A stretch of DNA of 8,208 nt from Eshraghiella sp964576255. GTDB taxonomy: Bacteria > Bacillota > Clostridia > Lachnospirales > Lachnospiraceae. The notes beneath the pieces were generated by a model. The model had not been told where the DNA came from. It saw nothing but the letters and a program-made list of their open reading frames with translations, and did not search any database. A program made the position numbers and the translations under genes. The stretch is taken from NCBI GenBank assembly GCA_964576255.1, contig CAZNUK010000082.1:1-8208 (forward strand), in the 5' to 3' direction. Below are positions 1 to 6,397 of the stretch, piece after piece (within the stretch, counting starts at the first letter, position 1; each line of letters starts with the position of its first letter).

Positions 1-443
1 TTGATGAAGCAATTGTACGTTATATGCGTAAGAAACACAATCTCTTAATTGGTGAGAGAACTGCCGAGGATATTAAGATTAAGATTGGTAGTGCTTTCCC
101 AAGAACTGAAGAGATTTCAATGGATATCAGAGGACGTAATCTTGTAACAGGTCTTCCTAAGACGGTTACGGTTACTTCTACAGAAACAGAGGAGGCTCTT
201 AAGGAGGCTACCTCACAGATTGTTGAAGCAATTCACAGTGTATTGGAAAAAACTCCGCCTGAACTTGCAGCAGATATCGCTGACAGAGGAATGGTGCTTA
301 CCGGTGGTGGAAGTCTTCTTCAGGGTCTTGAAGAGCTTATTGAAGACAGAACCGGAATTAACACAATGACAGCTGAAGATCCTATGACAGCAGTTGCCAT
401 TGGAACAGGTAAGTTCATTGAGTTCTTAGCAGGTGAGAGATAA
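1..443 (+). CDS. mreB: MreB/Mbl-type rod-shape actin homologue, C-terminal part (5' partial)
   Basis: This is the end of a bacterial actin that forms membrane-associated filaments and guides lateral cell-wall synthesis. The frame is already open at the window edge (first full codon at base 3) and runs to TAA at 441-443, giving 146 visible residues of a protein that is usually about 330-345. The N-terminal phosphate-1 region is therefore outside the window. Visible family marks are VRYMRKKHNLLIGERTAE near the left edge, KIKIGSA just after it, the nucleotide-binding loop MVLTGGGSLLQGLEEL near bases 290-340, and the ending DPMTAVAIGTGKFIEFL. Only 34 bases separate it from the next gene, with no terminator, so the rod genes are probably co-transcribed with it. 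In B. subtilis the paralogue next to flhO-flhP is mbl, so Mbl is as likely a name as MreB; the visible part does not decide between them. Confidence 0.95.
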   Translation, partial: DEAIVRYMRKKHNLLIGERTAEDIKIKIGSAFPRTEEISMDIRGRNLVTGLPKTVTVTSTETEEALKEATSQIVEAIHSVLEKTPPELAADIADRGMVLTGGGSLLQGLEELIEDRTGINTMTAEDPMTAVAIGTGKFIEFLAGER

Positions 444-477
444 AATAAAAGAATTTTATAAGTAAGGAGTGAGATGA

Positions 478-1248
478 ATGGTTAGAGGATTGTACACCGC
501 TTGTACCGGAATGGTTAATCAGATGGCGAGATTAGATGTTATATCTAACAATCTGGCTAATTCAGACACAACAGCTTATAAGAAGGAAGGTGCGACATCC
601 CGGGCGTTTAGCGATGTGCTTGCCATTAAGATGAATGATAGTTCTGTGAAATATATTCCACAGCCTATCGGTTATATGAATCTTGGTGTCAAGATAGGCG
701 AGACCTATACTGATTACGCTGACGGTAATCTGGAAGAGACAGGAAATACTCTTGATGTGGCCCTGGCGGGGAACGGATTCTTTGCAATCTCATACGCTGA
801 CAAAAATGGAACAGAAAGTGTTCGTTATACCAGAGATGGTAATTTTGCCCTTAGCTCTGACGGAACGCTTGTGACCAAGGATGGCGATTTTGTATTAGAT
901 GAGAATGGTGATTTAATCAACATTCCAAGCGGACTTGACATTACTATTAACGAAAGCGGAATTATTTCTGCCGGAGGCGAAGAAGTGGCACGTCTTAATT
1001 TAACTGACTTTGAAGATTATAATTATCTGAAAAAGTTTGGCGAGAATATGTATATTGCCATCGATGGAGCGACAACACAGGAAGCCAGCTGTAAGGTGTA
1101 TCAAGGTTATTTAGAGGCTTCCAATGTTAATGTTATTGATGAAATGATTGAGATGATTACTGTATCAAGAGATTATGAGAGTAATCAGAAAATCATTCAG
1201 TCCATCGATTCTACACTTGAAACTGCTGTTAATCTTGGCAGAATTTAG
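478..1248 (+). CDS. flgF: Flagellar basal-body rod protein, FlgF/FlhO type
   Basis: A 256-residue axial protein of the flagellar rod/hook family (FlgE/F/G), exported through the flagellar type III system and assembled in the distal rod. The N-terminal rod domain (about residues 4-37) carries the hallmark VISNNLANSDTTAYKK at 21-36, with Ala where most members have Gly before Tyr. The middle domain contains LDVALAGNGFFAIS and VRYTRDGNFALSSDG. The C-terminal domain (about 206-256) has QGYLEASNVNVIDEMIEMI, the usual coiled-coil end that packs with the N-terminal helix. There is no signal peptide, as expected for this export route. The start at 478 is supported by AAGGAG at 464-469 with 8-base spacing; an out-of-frame ATG at 474 stops at once. 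It lies directly before a second family member, matching the flhO-flhP pair of B. subtilis. The FlgF versus FlhO name is by position and is less sure than the family. Confidence 0.9.
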   Translation: MVRGLYTACTGMVNQMARLDVISNNLANSDTTAYKKEGATSRAFSDVLAIKMNDSSVKYIPQPIGYMNLGVKIGETYTDYADGNLEETGNTLDVALAGNGFFAISYADKNGTESVRYTRDGNFALSSDGTLVTKDGDFVLDENGDLINIPSGLDITINESGIISAGGEEVARLNLTDFEDYNYLKKFGENMYIAIDGATTQEASCKVYQGYLEASNVNVIDEMIEMITVSRDYESNQKIIQSIDSTLETAVNLGRI

Positions 1249-1266
1249 AAAGGGGACTGATGACCT

Positions 1267-2082
1267 ATGATGAGATCACTTTATACTGCGGCTTCAGGAA
1301 TGAAAGCTCAGCAGACTAATGTGGATGTAATTTCCAACAACCTTGCTAACGTTAATACAACAGGTTATAAGACTTCAACCGCAGAGTTTAAGTCGCTTTT
1401 ATATCAGACATTACAGACTAAAACCACCAGTGCCAACGGGGATTATAAGCCAATTCCTGCACAGGTAGGAACTGGTGCCCGTAATTCATCAATAACAACC
1501 CGTTTTTCACAGGGTTCTATTACAGCATCTGCTAATCCGTTTGCTTTTGCAATTGAGGGAGACGGTATGTTTGCGGTAATGGATAATGGTGAAATCTGCT
1601 ATACCAGAAATGGAGATTTTCAAATGGCGGTAGCGTCGGATGGTGGATTTATGTTATGTAGCAGTGAGGGGTATCCTGTGTTAGATACAGACGGAATGCC
1701 TATTCAGTTTGATTCTACATATGAGACTTCCAAGATTACGGTTACTGGTGACGGAACTCTTTGTTATCCGGATGAGTCCAATAATCCGCAGAGTCTTGGA
1801 ATTAAAATCGGATTATATCAGTTTACCAATCCATCAGGACTTGACAGCATTGGAGGCACAATGTATAAGGAAACAGCAGCATCTGGTCCGGCTATGGAGG
1901 AATCAGCTAATCCGGAGCTTGCTGCCAGCAAGATTAATCAGGGTTATGTAGAAGCGTCGAATGTACAGGTTGCTGATGAGATGGTTAATCTTATTATAGC
2001 TCAGAGAGCTTACGAGATGAACTCAAAGGCAATACAGGCATCTGACGATATGCTAAGCCTTGCTAATCAGTTGAAACGATAA
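1267..2082 (+). CDS. flgG: Flagellar basal-body rod protein, FlgG/FlhP type
   Basis: A 271-residue rod protein, the better FlgG match of the pair, expected to form the distal rod that carries the hook. It opens MMRSLYTAASGMKAQQ and has the canonical rod motif VISNNLANVNTTGYKTS at residues 21-37. A central FlgE/F/G domain contains FAIEGDGMFAVMDNGE and CYTRNGDFQM. The C-terminal domain (about 224-271) reads INQGYVEASNVQVADEM followed by IIAQRAYEMNSKAIQ, which is nearly textbook FlgG. The gene starts 18 bases after the previous stop, behind AAAGGGG at 1249-1255. ATG codons at 1267 and 1270 are both possible; I chose the first because the family commonly begins with two Met codons or MI/MM before RSL. 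It is exported by the flagellar secretion system and has no Sec signal. The tight spacing puts it in one transcript with its neighbours. Confidence 0.93.
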   Translation: MMRSLYTAASGMKAQQTNVDVISNNLANVNTTGYKTSTAEFKSLLYQTLQTKTTSANGDYKPIPAQVGTGARNSSITTRFSQGSITASANPFAFAIEGDGMFAVMDNGEICYTRNGDFQMAVASDGGFMLCSSEGYPVLDTDGMPIQFDSTYETSKITVTGDGTLCYPDESNNPQSLGIKIGLYQFTNPSGLDSIGGTMYKETAASGPAMEESANPELAASKINQGYVEASNVQVADEMVNLIIAQRAYEMNSKAIQASDDMLSLANQLKR

Positions 2083-2099
2083 AACAAGGAGGATAAAAT

Positions 2100-2450
2100 A
2101 TGAGTGATTATTTTACCGGTTTATCCAATCAATATACATCATCTGATTATACAAATGTCAACAAGTTGAAAGACACCATTAACAGTACGGACTATTCCAA
2201 GGCAACAGATGAGGAGTTAATGGAGGCTTGCAAGAGCTTTGAGGCGTACTTTATTGAGCAGGCTTTTAAGGGAATGGAAAAGATGATTCCAGAGAATGAA
2301 GATGAGTCTTCTTCTATGACCACATCCTATACAGATATGTTTAAGGACAATTTGTATCAGGAGTATGCCGAAGCTGCTACAGAGCGTGGCGATGGAATTG
2401 GAATTGCAGCAATGTTGTATGAGCAGATGAAGCGTAATTATGATGTATAG
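2100..2450 (+). CDS. flgJ: Rod-binding protein (FlgJ N-terminal domain only)
   Basis: A small 116-residue protein of the rod-binding family. The domain spans about residues 35-112: ELMEACKSFEAYFIEQAFKG, then KMIPENE, YTDMFKDNLYQEYAEAA and the glycine-rich end GDGIGIAAMLYEQM. This matches the N-terminal half of proteobacterial FlgJ, the rod cap/scaffold. The peptidoglycan-hydrolase half is absent, as is common in Firmicutes, so wall penetration must depend on another enzyme. The first 35 residues are polar, rich in Ser, Thr, Asn and Tyr, and look disordered. The start is set by AAGGAGG at 2086-2092 with 7-base spacing, 17 bases after flgG. It is the last gene before a terminator, closing the rod operon. 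The symbol flgJ is used for the domain only; some annotations simply say rod-binding protein. Confidence 0.88.
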   Translation: MSDYFTGLSNQYTSSDYTNVNKLKDTINSTDYSKATDEELMEACKSFEAYFIEQAFKGMEKMIPENEDESSSMTTSYTDMFKDNLYQEYAEAATERGDGIGIAAMLYEQMKRNYDV

Positions 2451-2466
2451 TTTCTAATTAAATATT

Positions 2467-2505
2467 AAGCCGTCCGGGGACTTAGGGACCCGTGCGGCTT
2501 TTTTT
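2467..2505 (+). terminator. Rho-independent terminator after the rod operon
   Basis: AAGCCG at 2467-2472 pairs exactly with CGGCTT at 2495-2500. A T-G wobble (2473/2494) and, past one mismatch, an inner CGGG (2475-2478) with CCCG (2489-2492) extend the stem. Seven T residues follow at 2499-2505. It begins 17 bases after the rod-binding gene's stop. The loop also contains alternative pairings (GTCC with GGAC), so the inner fold is less certain than the outer stem. Confidence 0.88.
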
Positions 2506-2515
2506 ACTGTTATGG

Positions 2516-2520
2516 AAGGA
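2516..2520 (+). promoter_or_regulatory. Ribosome binding site that decides the recD2 start
   Basis: AAGGA lies here. An ATG at 2520 overlaps its last base, leaving no spacing, whereas the in-frame ATG at 2529 sits 8 bases downstream, a normal distance. RecD2 proteins also usually begin close to the conserved GYVERII segment. I therefore take 2529 as the start; the 2520 start would add only three residues. Confidence 0.7.
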
Positions 2521-2528
2521 TGACATAT

Positions 2529-4808
2529 ATGGAAGTAAAGGGATACGTGGAGCGAATAATATTCAGTAGCAGTGACAGTGGTCACACTATTCTGGAAATT
2601 CAATTAAGCTCCAATGAGATAAACAGAATAAAAGAAGAATGTCCCGACGAGGCAAGTGAGATAAGTGATACTTTGGTGTGCACAGGTGTTCTATATCTTA
2701 TTCATCCCGGGGAATACGTGGTTTTTAATGGAAACTTTGTAGTTCATCCAAGCTATGGCTTGCAGTTTAAAGTAACCAGTTACGAAGAGACTAAACCGGA
2801 GGGCTTGGATACGATAGAAAGATATCTGGCATCCGGCGCCATTAAGGGAATTGGACCGACGATTGCATCCAGAATTGTTAAGCGATTTAAGGAGGATACC
2901 TTTAAGGTTATCGAAGAAAGACCGGAGGAGCTTGTGGCTATTAAGGGCATAAGTGAACGTCTTGCAATGGAAATAGCTGATCAGATTGCCGAAAAGAGGG
3001 ATATGAGACGTGCCATGCTTTTTTTGGGAAATCTTGGTATAGGTATGAATCTGTCGGTGAAGATTTACAAGGAATATGGAGAGGAACTTTATGAAATTAT
3101 TAAGGCGAATCCGTACAGACTTGCAGATGATATAGAGGGCGTTGGTTTCAAAATTGCGGATGAAATTGCCAGAAATTCCGGAGTGGAGATGAATTCGCCC
3201 TTCAGAGTCAAAAGCGGAATTTATTACACCCTTATGCAGGCGGTCGCTAATGGGCATGCCTTTCTGCCTTTGACTGATTTGCTGGATAAGGCTTCCAATA
3301 TTCTTTGCGTTCAGATAGATGACAGTGAAAATATCCTTATGGATATGATTATTAATAGAAAAATTACTATTCGTAAAATTGATGATGTGGATGTGGTATA
3401 TCCTACAAGCCTGTATAATACAGAGCTTTCCGTGGCACACAAGCTGGTGTCGTTGGATGAAAAATATAATATAGATGAGCGTACGGTTGGTATATCGATT
3501 GTTGCCATAGAACAGGAAGAGAGAATCCGACTGGATGAATTGCAGAAAGCAGCAATTGGGGCAGTAGCCAGAAATGGCGTGTTGGTTGTAACCGGTGGTC
3601 CTGGAACGGGTAAGACCACAACCATTAACTCCATGATAAAATATTTTGAAAATGAGGGCTTAGACATTAAACTTGCTGCTCCTACAGGAAGAGCTGCTAA
3701 GCGTATGACAGAAGCGACAGGATATGATGCTCAGACTATTCACAGACTTTTGGAATTATCAGGTGGTTTGTCGGAGGATTCTAACGGAGCTATTTTTGAA
3801 AGAAATGAATTGAACCCTTTGGAAGCGGATGTGGTTATCATTGATGAAATGTCCATGGTGGATATTTTTCTGATGAACAACCTTCTTAAAGCTATTCCGT
3901 CTGGTACAAGACTTGTTCTTGTGGGAGATGCTAACCAGCTTCCATCTGTAGGACCGGGCAATGTTCTTAAAGATATAATAGAGTCAGGCAGAATTGAAGT
4001 TGTGAGACTTACTAAGATTTTTCGTCAGGAGGAGGCTGGAGATATAGTTGTTAATGCTCATAAGATTAATCGTGGTGAGCGGTTTACTATAGGACCATCA
4101 AGCAAGGAGTTTCCTTTTATTAAAAGAAATGATGCCAATGCAATAATTAATGCCACCGTAACCCTTATTAGGGAAAAGCTACCCAAATATACCGAATCGG
4201 ATATTAATGATATTCAGGTTCTGACCCCTACCAGAAAGGGCAATCTTGGCGTGGAACGTCTTAATGGGATCTTGCAGGGCTACCTTAATCCTAAGTCTGA
4301 CCATAAGGTGGAGAAGGAGCTTAATGGAGTGATATTCCGTGAAGGGGATAAGGTGATGCAGATTAAAAATAACTACAAGATATCATGGGAGGTTCGTGGA
4401 AGGCATGGAATACCTGTGGATGAAGGGCTGGGAGTCTTTAACGGAGATTTGGGTGTTGTAGATAATATTAATCTGTTTACTTCGGAGCTGACGGTGCGCT
4501 TCGAGGATGACAAATATGTCACATACAGCTTTAAGGAAGCGGATGAGTTGGAACATGCTTATGCTGTAACGGTTCACAAATCTCAGGGAAGTGAATATCC
4601 CGCAGTGGTGTTGCCACTTTTAGATGGACCGAGAATGCTTATGAATCGTAATATTTTGTACACAGCAGTAACCCGTGCCAGAAAATGTATTTGTATAGTG
4701 GGAAGCGAAGATACGTTCTATGAAATGGTTACTAATGAAAATGAGCAGAAAAGATATTCATCACTTGCCAGAAGAATTCAGGAGGTGGGATTATCCGAGA
4801 ACGAATAG
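2529..4808 (+). CDS. recD2: RecD2-type SF1B DNA helicase
   Basis: A 759-residue ATP-dependent 5'-3' DNA helicase of the RecD2 (RecD/TraA-like) family, which works without RecBC in genome maintenance and replication-fork handling. The N-terminal OB-like region (about 1-90) holds GYVERIIFSSSDSGHT and the HPSYGLQFKV segment. Helix-hairpin-helix motifs follow: GAIKGIG at 103-109, AIKGIS at 137-142 and EGVGFKIADEIA at 203-214. The helicase core has Walker A GGPGTGKT at 356-363, APTGRAAKRM just after it, Walker B IIDEMSMVD with D439/E440, motif III VGDANQLPS at 465-473, FRQ at 498-500, the late motif VTVHKSQGSE at 680-689, and motif VI YTAVTRAR at 711-718. All catalytic motifs are intact and the length is normal for the family (about 720-850). 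It sits between two flagellar clusters, starts just after a terminator, and its 3' end probably overlaps the comFC-like gene. A direct flagellar role is not implied. Confidence 0.95.
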   Translation: MEVKGYVERIIFSSSDSGHTILEIQLSSNEINRIKEECPDEASEISDTLVCTGVLYLIHPGEYVVFNGNFVVHPSYGLQFKVTSYEETKPEGLDTIERYLASGAIKGIGPTIASRIVKRFKEDTFKVIEERPEELVAIKGISERLAMEIADQIAEKRDMRRAMLFLGNLGIGMNLSVKIYKEYGEELYEIIKANPYRLADDIEGVGFKIADEIARNSGVEMNSPFRVKSGIYYTLMQAVANGHAFLPLTDLLDKASNILCVQIDDSENILMDMIINRKITIRKIDDVDVVYPTSLYNTELSVAHKLVSLDEKYNIDERTVGISIVAIEQEERIRLDELQKAAIGAVARNGVLVVTGGPGTGKTTTINSMIKYFENEGLDIKLAAPTGRAAKRMTEATGYDAQTIHRLLELSGGLSEDSNGAIFERNELNPLEADVVIIDEMSMVDIFLMNNLLKAIPSGTRLVLVGDANQLPSVGPGNVLKDIIESGRIEVVRLTKIFRQEEAGDIVVNAHKINRGERFTIGPSSKEFPFIKRNDANAIINATVTLIREKLPKYTESDINDIQVLTPTRKGNLGVERLNGILQGYLNPKSDHKVEKELNGVIFREGDKVMQIKNNYKISWEVRGRHGIPVDEGLGVFNGDLGVVDNINLFTSELTVRFEDDKYVTYSFKEADELEHAYAVTVHKSQGSEYPAVVLPLLDGPRMLMNRNILYTAVTRARKCICIVGSEDTFYEMVTNENEQKRYSSLARRIQEVGLSENE
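4780..4787 (+). promoter_or_regulatory. Strong Shine-Dalgarno inside the recD2 3' end, probably for the comFC-like gene
   Basis: AGGAGGTG is an 8-base match to the anti-Shine-Dalgarno sequence. No ATG, GTG or TTG in any frame lies at a usable distance behind it; the overlapping GTG at 4785 is too close and continues recD2. In the comFC frame ATT (4790) and ATC (4793) follow at 4 and 7 bases from AGGAGG. It could be a chance product of the Gln-Glu-Val codons of recD2. Confidence 0.5.
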
Positions 4809-5539
4809 AGATAAAAAAGTTTTTTTATAATGTATATGACTATATTTATCCACCAAGGTGTCCGGTGTGTGATGAGGTGTTGTATGCAAAAAATGCACCT
4901 GCCAGACCAATGGTGTGCCCGGGGTGTGTGCCGAAGATAAAATTTATCTCTCAGCCAACTTGTATGAAATGTGGTAAACCTCTGGAAAGCGAGACGGAGG
5001 AACTATGTCACGATTGTGCCAATAATAGCTTTGCTTATCGAAGAGGTGTTGCTGCATTTTCCTATTCCAAAGAAATGAAAAGGTCTATGTATGGTTTTAA
5101 GTATAATAATAGACGGGAATATGGGAAGTTTTATGCTGATACAGTTTGCAGAAACTATGGCAATGTTATAAAAAGCTGGAATGCAGATGTTATGGTGCCT
5201 GTTCCTCTGCATCCAAAGAGACAGCAAAAACGAGGATATAATCAGGCAACGGTGTTGGCGAAATGCCTTGAAGAATGTTTGAAGATTCCGGTGGATGAAA
5301 AAGTTCTTGCTAGAGTAAAAAATACAGTGCCGCAAAAGGAATTGGTCATCAAGGAAAGAAATAATAACATAGAAAAGGCTTTTCAAATAGGTACAAATGT
5401 TATAAAATATAGAAAAGTGATATTGGTGGATGATATTTATACGACGGGTGCAACTATTAATGAATGCGCCAGGGAACTACGGGGAGCTGGAGTTTCGGAA
5501 GTGTATTTTATTACTGCCTGTATTGGAAACGGTTTTTAG
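4790..5539 (+). CDS. comFC: ComFC/GntX-like phosphoribosyltransferase-family protein with N-terminal zinc fingers
   Basis: A ComF-family protein. In competent Firmicutes ComFC is needed for DNA uptake; many non-competent bacteria keep it with an unsettled role. Zinc-finger pairs are CPVC (4859-4870), CPGC (4916-4927), CMKC (4961-4972) and CHDC (5006-5017). A type I phosphoribosyltransferase domain follows, with VPVPLHPKR near 5195-5221, RGYNQA near 5231-5248 and the PRPP loop VILVDDIYTTGAT at 5417-5455. The only conventional start, GTG at 4865, lies inside the first CxxC and would delete its first Cys. The frame stays open back to the TGA at 4742-4744. It encodes FFYNVYDYIYPPRCPVC, typical of ComFC N-termini, so the real start is upstream. 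I place it at ATT 4790 (or ATC 4793) behind AGGAGGTG, giving about 249 residues and a short overlap with recD2. A one-base sequence error near the A/T homopolymers at 4813-4826 is the alternative. Family is sure; start is not. Confidence 0.88.
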   Translation: MIRERIEIKKFFYNVYDYIYPPRCPVCDEVLYAKNAPARPMVCPGCVPKIKFISQPTCMKCGKPLESETEELCHDCANNSFAYRRGVAAFSYSKEMKRSMYGFKYNNRREYGKFYADTVCRNYGNVIKSWNADVMVPVPLHPKRQQKRGYNQATVLAKCLEECLKIPVDEKVLARVKNTVPQKELVIKERNNNIEKAFQIGTNVIKYRKVILVDDIYTTGATINECARELRGAGVSEVYFITACIGNGF

Positions 5540-5551
5540 GAGGCGAATATT

Positions 5552-5968
5552 ATGGAGGTAAGGAATTGTAGGGGCTGCGGAAGACTTTTTAACTACATAG
5601 GTGGTGGTTATTTCTTGTGTGGTATTTGTAAAGAAGAACTGGATAAGAAATTTGCTGAAGTTAAGAAGTATATTCGTGAGAATCCTAAGGCTACAATGCA
5701 ACAGATATCTGAGGATAATGAAGTTAGTGTTAATCAGATTGAGAAGTGGGTTAGAGAGGAGCGACTTATATTTGCGGATGACTCGCCAATCGGAATTGAT
5801 TGTGAGGTATGCGGTGCAATGATTAAGTCTGGAAGATATTGTAATTCATGTCAGGATAATTTACATAGAAATCTTAGTAACGTGTATAAGAGGGATGAGC
5901 CGGCACCACAGCGCAATACTTCCTCCAGAGACAAGGATAAGGATAAAATGAGATTCTTAGGCAAATAA
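5552..5968 (+). CDS. yvyF: YvyF-like flagellar operon zinc-finger/helix-turn-helix protein
   Basis: A 138-residue protein of the flagellar-operon family seen beside flgM in Firmicutes (YvyF in B. subtilis). Two zinc-binding modules are visible: C6-C9 with C23-C26, and C84-C87 with C97-C100. Between them, about residues 40-74, lies a helix-turn-helix-like segment (ATMQQISEDNEVSVNQIEKW) that suggests DNA or protein binding. The tail after residue 105 is charged and low in complexity (SSRDKDKDKMRFLGK). AGGAGG at 5538-5543 overlaps the stop of the comFC-like gene, with 8 bases to the ATG, so the two are translationally close and share a transcript. It ends at TAA just before a strong terminator. 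A role in flagellar gene control has been proposed from its position and fold; I know of no biochemical reaction for it. The symbol follows synteny (comFC-yvyF-flgM) and is approximate. Confidence 0.82.
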   Translation: MEVRNCRGCGRLFNYIGGGYFLCGICKEELDKKFAEVKKYIRENPKATMQQISEDNEVSVNQIEKWVREERLIFADDSPIGIDCEVCGAMIKSGRYCNSCQDNLHRNLSNVYKRDEPAPQRNTSSRDKDKDKMRFLGK

Positions 5969-5973
5969 TTTTC

Positions 5974-6012
5974 TCGGATAAGCATTATTATATGCTTATC
6001 CGAATTTTTTTT
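5974..6012 (+). terminator. Strong Rho-independent terminator after the yvyF-like gene
   Basis: A perfect 12-bp stem, TCGGATAAGCAT (5974-5985) with ATGCTTATCCGA (5992-6003), closes a 6-base loop and is followed by eight T residues at 6005-6012. It begins 6 bases after the stop codon. It separates the recD2-comFC-yvyF transcript from flgM. Confidence 0.95.
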
Positions 6013-6022
6013 ATTTTGGGTA

Positions 6023-6049
6023 TAATGATTTTGAAAAACTGTCCGATAA
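6023..6049 (+). promoter_or_regulatory. Sigma-28 (SigD/FliA)-type promoter for flgM
   Basis: The -35 is TAAT at 6023-6026 (consensus TAAA), then exactly 15 bases, then TCCGATAA at 6042-6049 (consensus GCCGATAA/T). Transcription would begin near 6056, giving an untranslated leader of about 50 bases before flgM. It lies directly behind a strong terminator, where a new promoter is required. A perfect TATAAT at 6021-6026 overlaps the -35, but I see no good TTGACA-like -35 for it, so a housekeeping promoter is less likely. Confidence 0.78.
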
Positions 6050-6093
6050 ATATTGTAGATTCCTTAATAAGGGAACAAAATATCTATTCATGG

Positions 6094-6099
6094 AAGGAG
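6094..6099 (+). promoter_or_regulatory. Ribosome binding site fixing the flgM start
   Basis: AAGGAG lies 8 bases before ATG 6108. The in-frame ATG at 6090 sits in front of this site and has no good site of its own, so 6108 is the start. Confidence 0.85.
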
Positions 6100-6107
6100 A
6101 GATATAT

Positions 6108-6386
6108 ATGAGAATCGATGCTTACAATCAGATTAACCAGATTTATCAGTCTACCAGCAAAGTTAACGTAGGTAAGGCTAACAGAACTTACGGAAGTGAT
6201 AAGGTAGAGATTTCACAGTTTGGCAAAGAGTTTCAGATTGCAAAGCAGGCAGTATCCGGAGCGAATGATGTTCGTGAGGATGTAGTAGCAGCGGCAAAGG
6301 CCAGACTGGCAGCAGGCGAATATGATGTCAGCACAGACGAGCTTGCAGCAAAATTAGCTGAAAAGTTCAGCACAAATATTTTTTAG
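6108..6386 (+). CDS. flgM: FlgM, anti-sigma-28 factor
   Basis: A 92-residue FlgM. The family binds and holds sigma-28 (SigD/FliA) inactive until the hook-basal body is complete. The N-terminal half (MRIDAYNQINQIYQ to about residue 30) is polar and probably unfolded. The sigma-binding part starts at DKVEISQFGKEFQIAKQAV (31-49) and continues through DVREDVVAAAKARLAAGEYD (54-73) and STDELAAKLAEKF (75-87), which has the usual pattern of short helices. The extended reading from ATG 6090 adds six residues but places the ribosome site inside the gene, so I use 6108. It is the first gene behind its own sigma-28-like promoter, which gives negative feedback on its own target sigma factor. flgN follows after 11 bases. 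Confidence 0.93.
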   Translation: MRIDAYNQINQIYQSTSKVNVGKANRTYGSDKVEISQFGKEFQIAKQAVSGANDVREDVVAAAKARLAAGEYDVSTDELAAKLAEKFSTNIF

Positions 6387-6397
6387 GAGAGTTTTAA

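Noticed and set aside
2044..2051. GACGATAT, resembling a sigma-28 -10 element
   Set aside because: No TAAA-like -35 at the right distance, and it lies in conserved C-terminal codons of flgG.
2691..3440. A 249-codon open frame on the minus strand inside recD2
   Set aside because: It lies wholly within the intact helicase frame, and its product is rich in His, Ile, Asn and Ser without recognisable motifs. It is a shadow of recD2 codon use; the other minus-strand frames in the window are the same.
4811..4826. A AAA AAG followed by seven T: a slippery-looking tract near the comFC start
   Set aside because: In the comFC frame a -1 slip would leave the frame rather than enter it, and recD2 has already stopped at 4808. 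It cannot fuse RecD2 to ComFC; kept only as a possible site of a sequence error.
4865..4867. GTG as the start of the comFC-like gene
   Set aside because: It would cut the first zinc-finger CxxC and the conserved YPPRC segment, and no ribosome site precedes it at proper spacing.
6021..6026. TATAAT as a housekeeping -10 box
   Set aside because: No TTGACA-like sequence at 16-18 bases upstream (the terminator stem lies there) and no TGn extension. The overlapping sigma-28 elements fit better.
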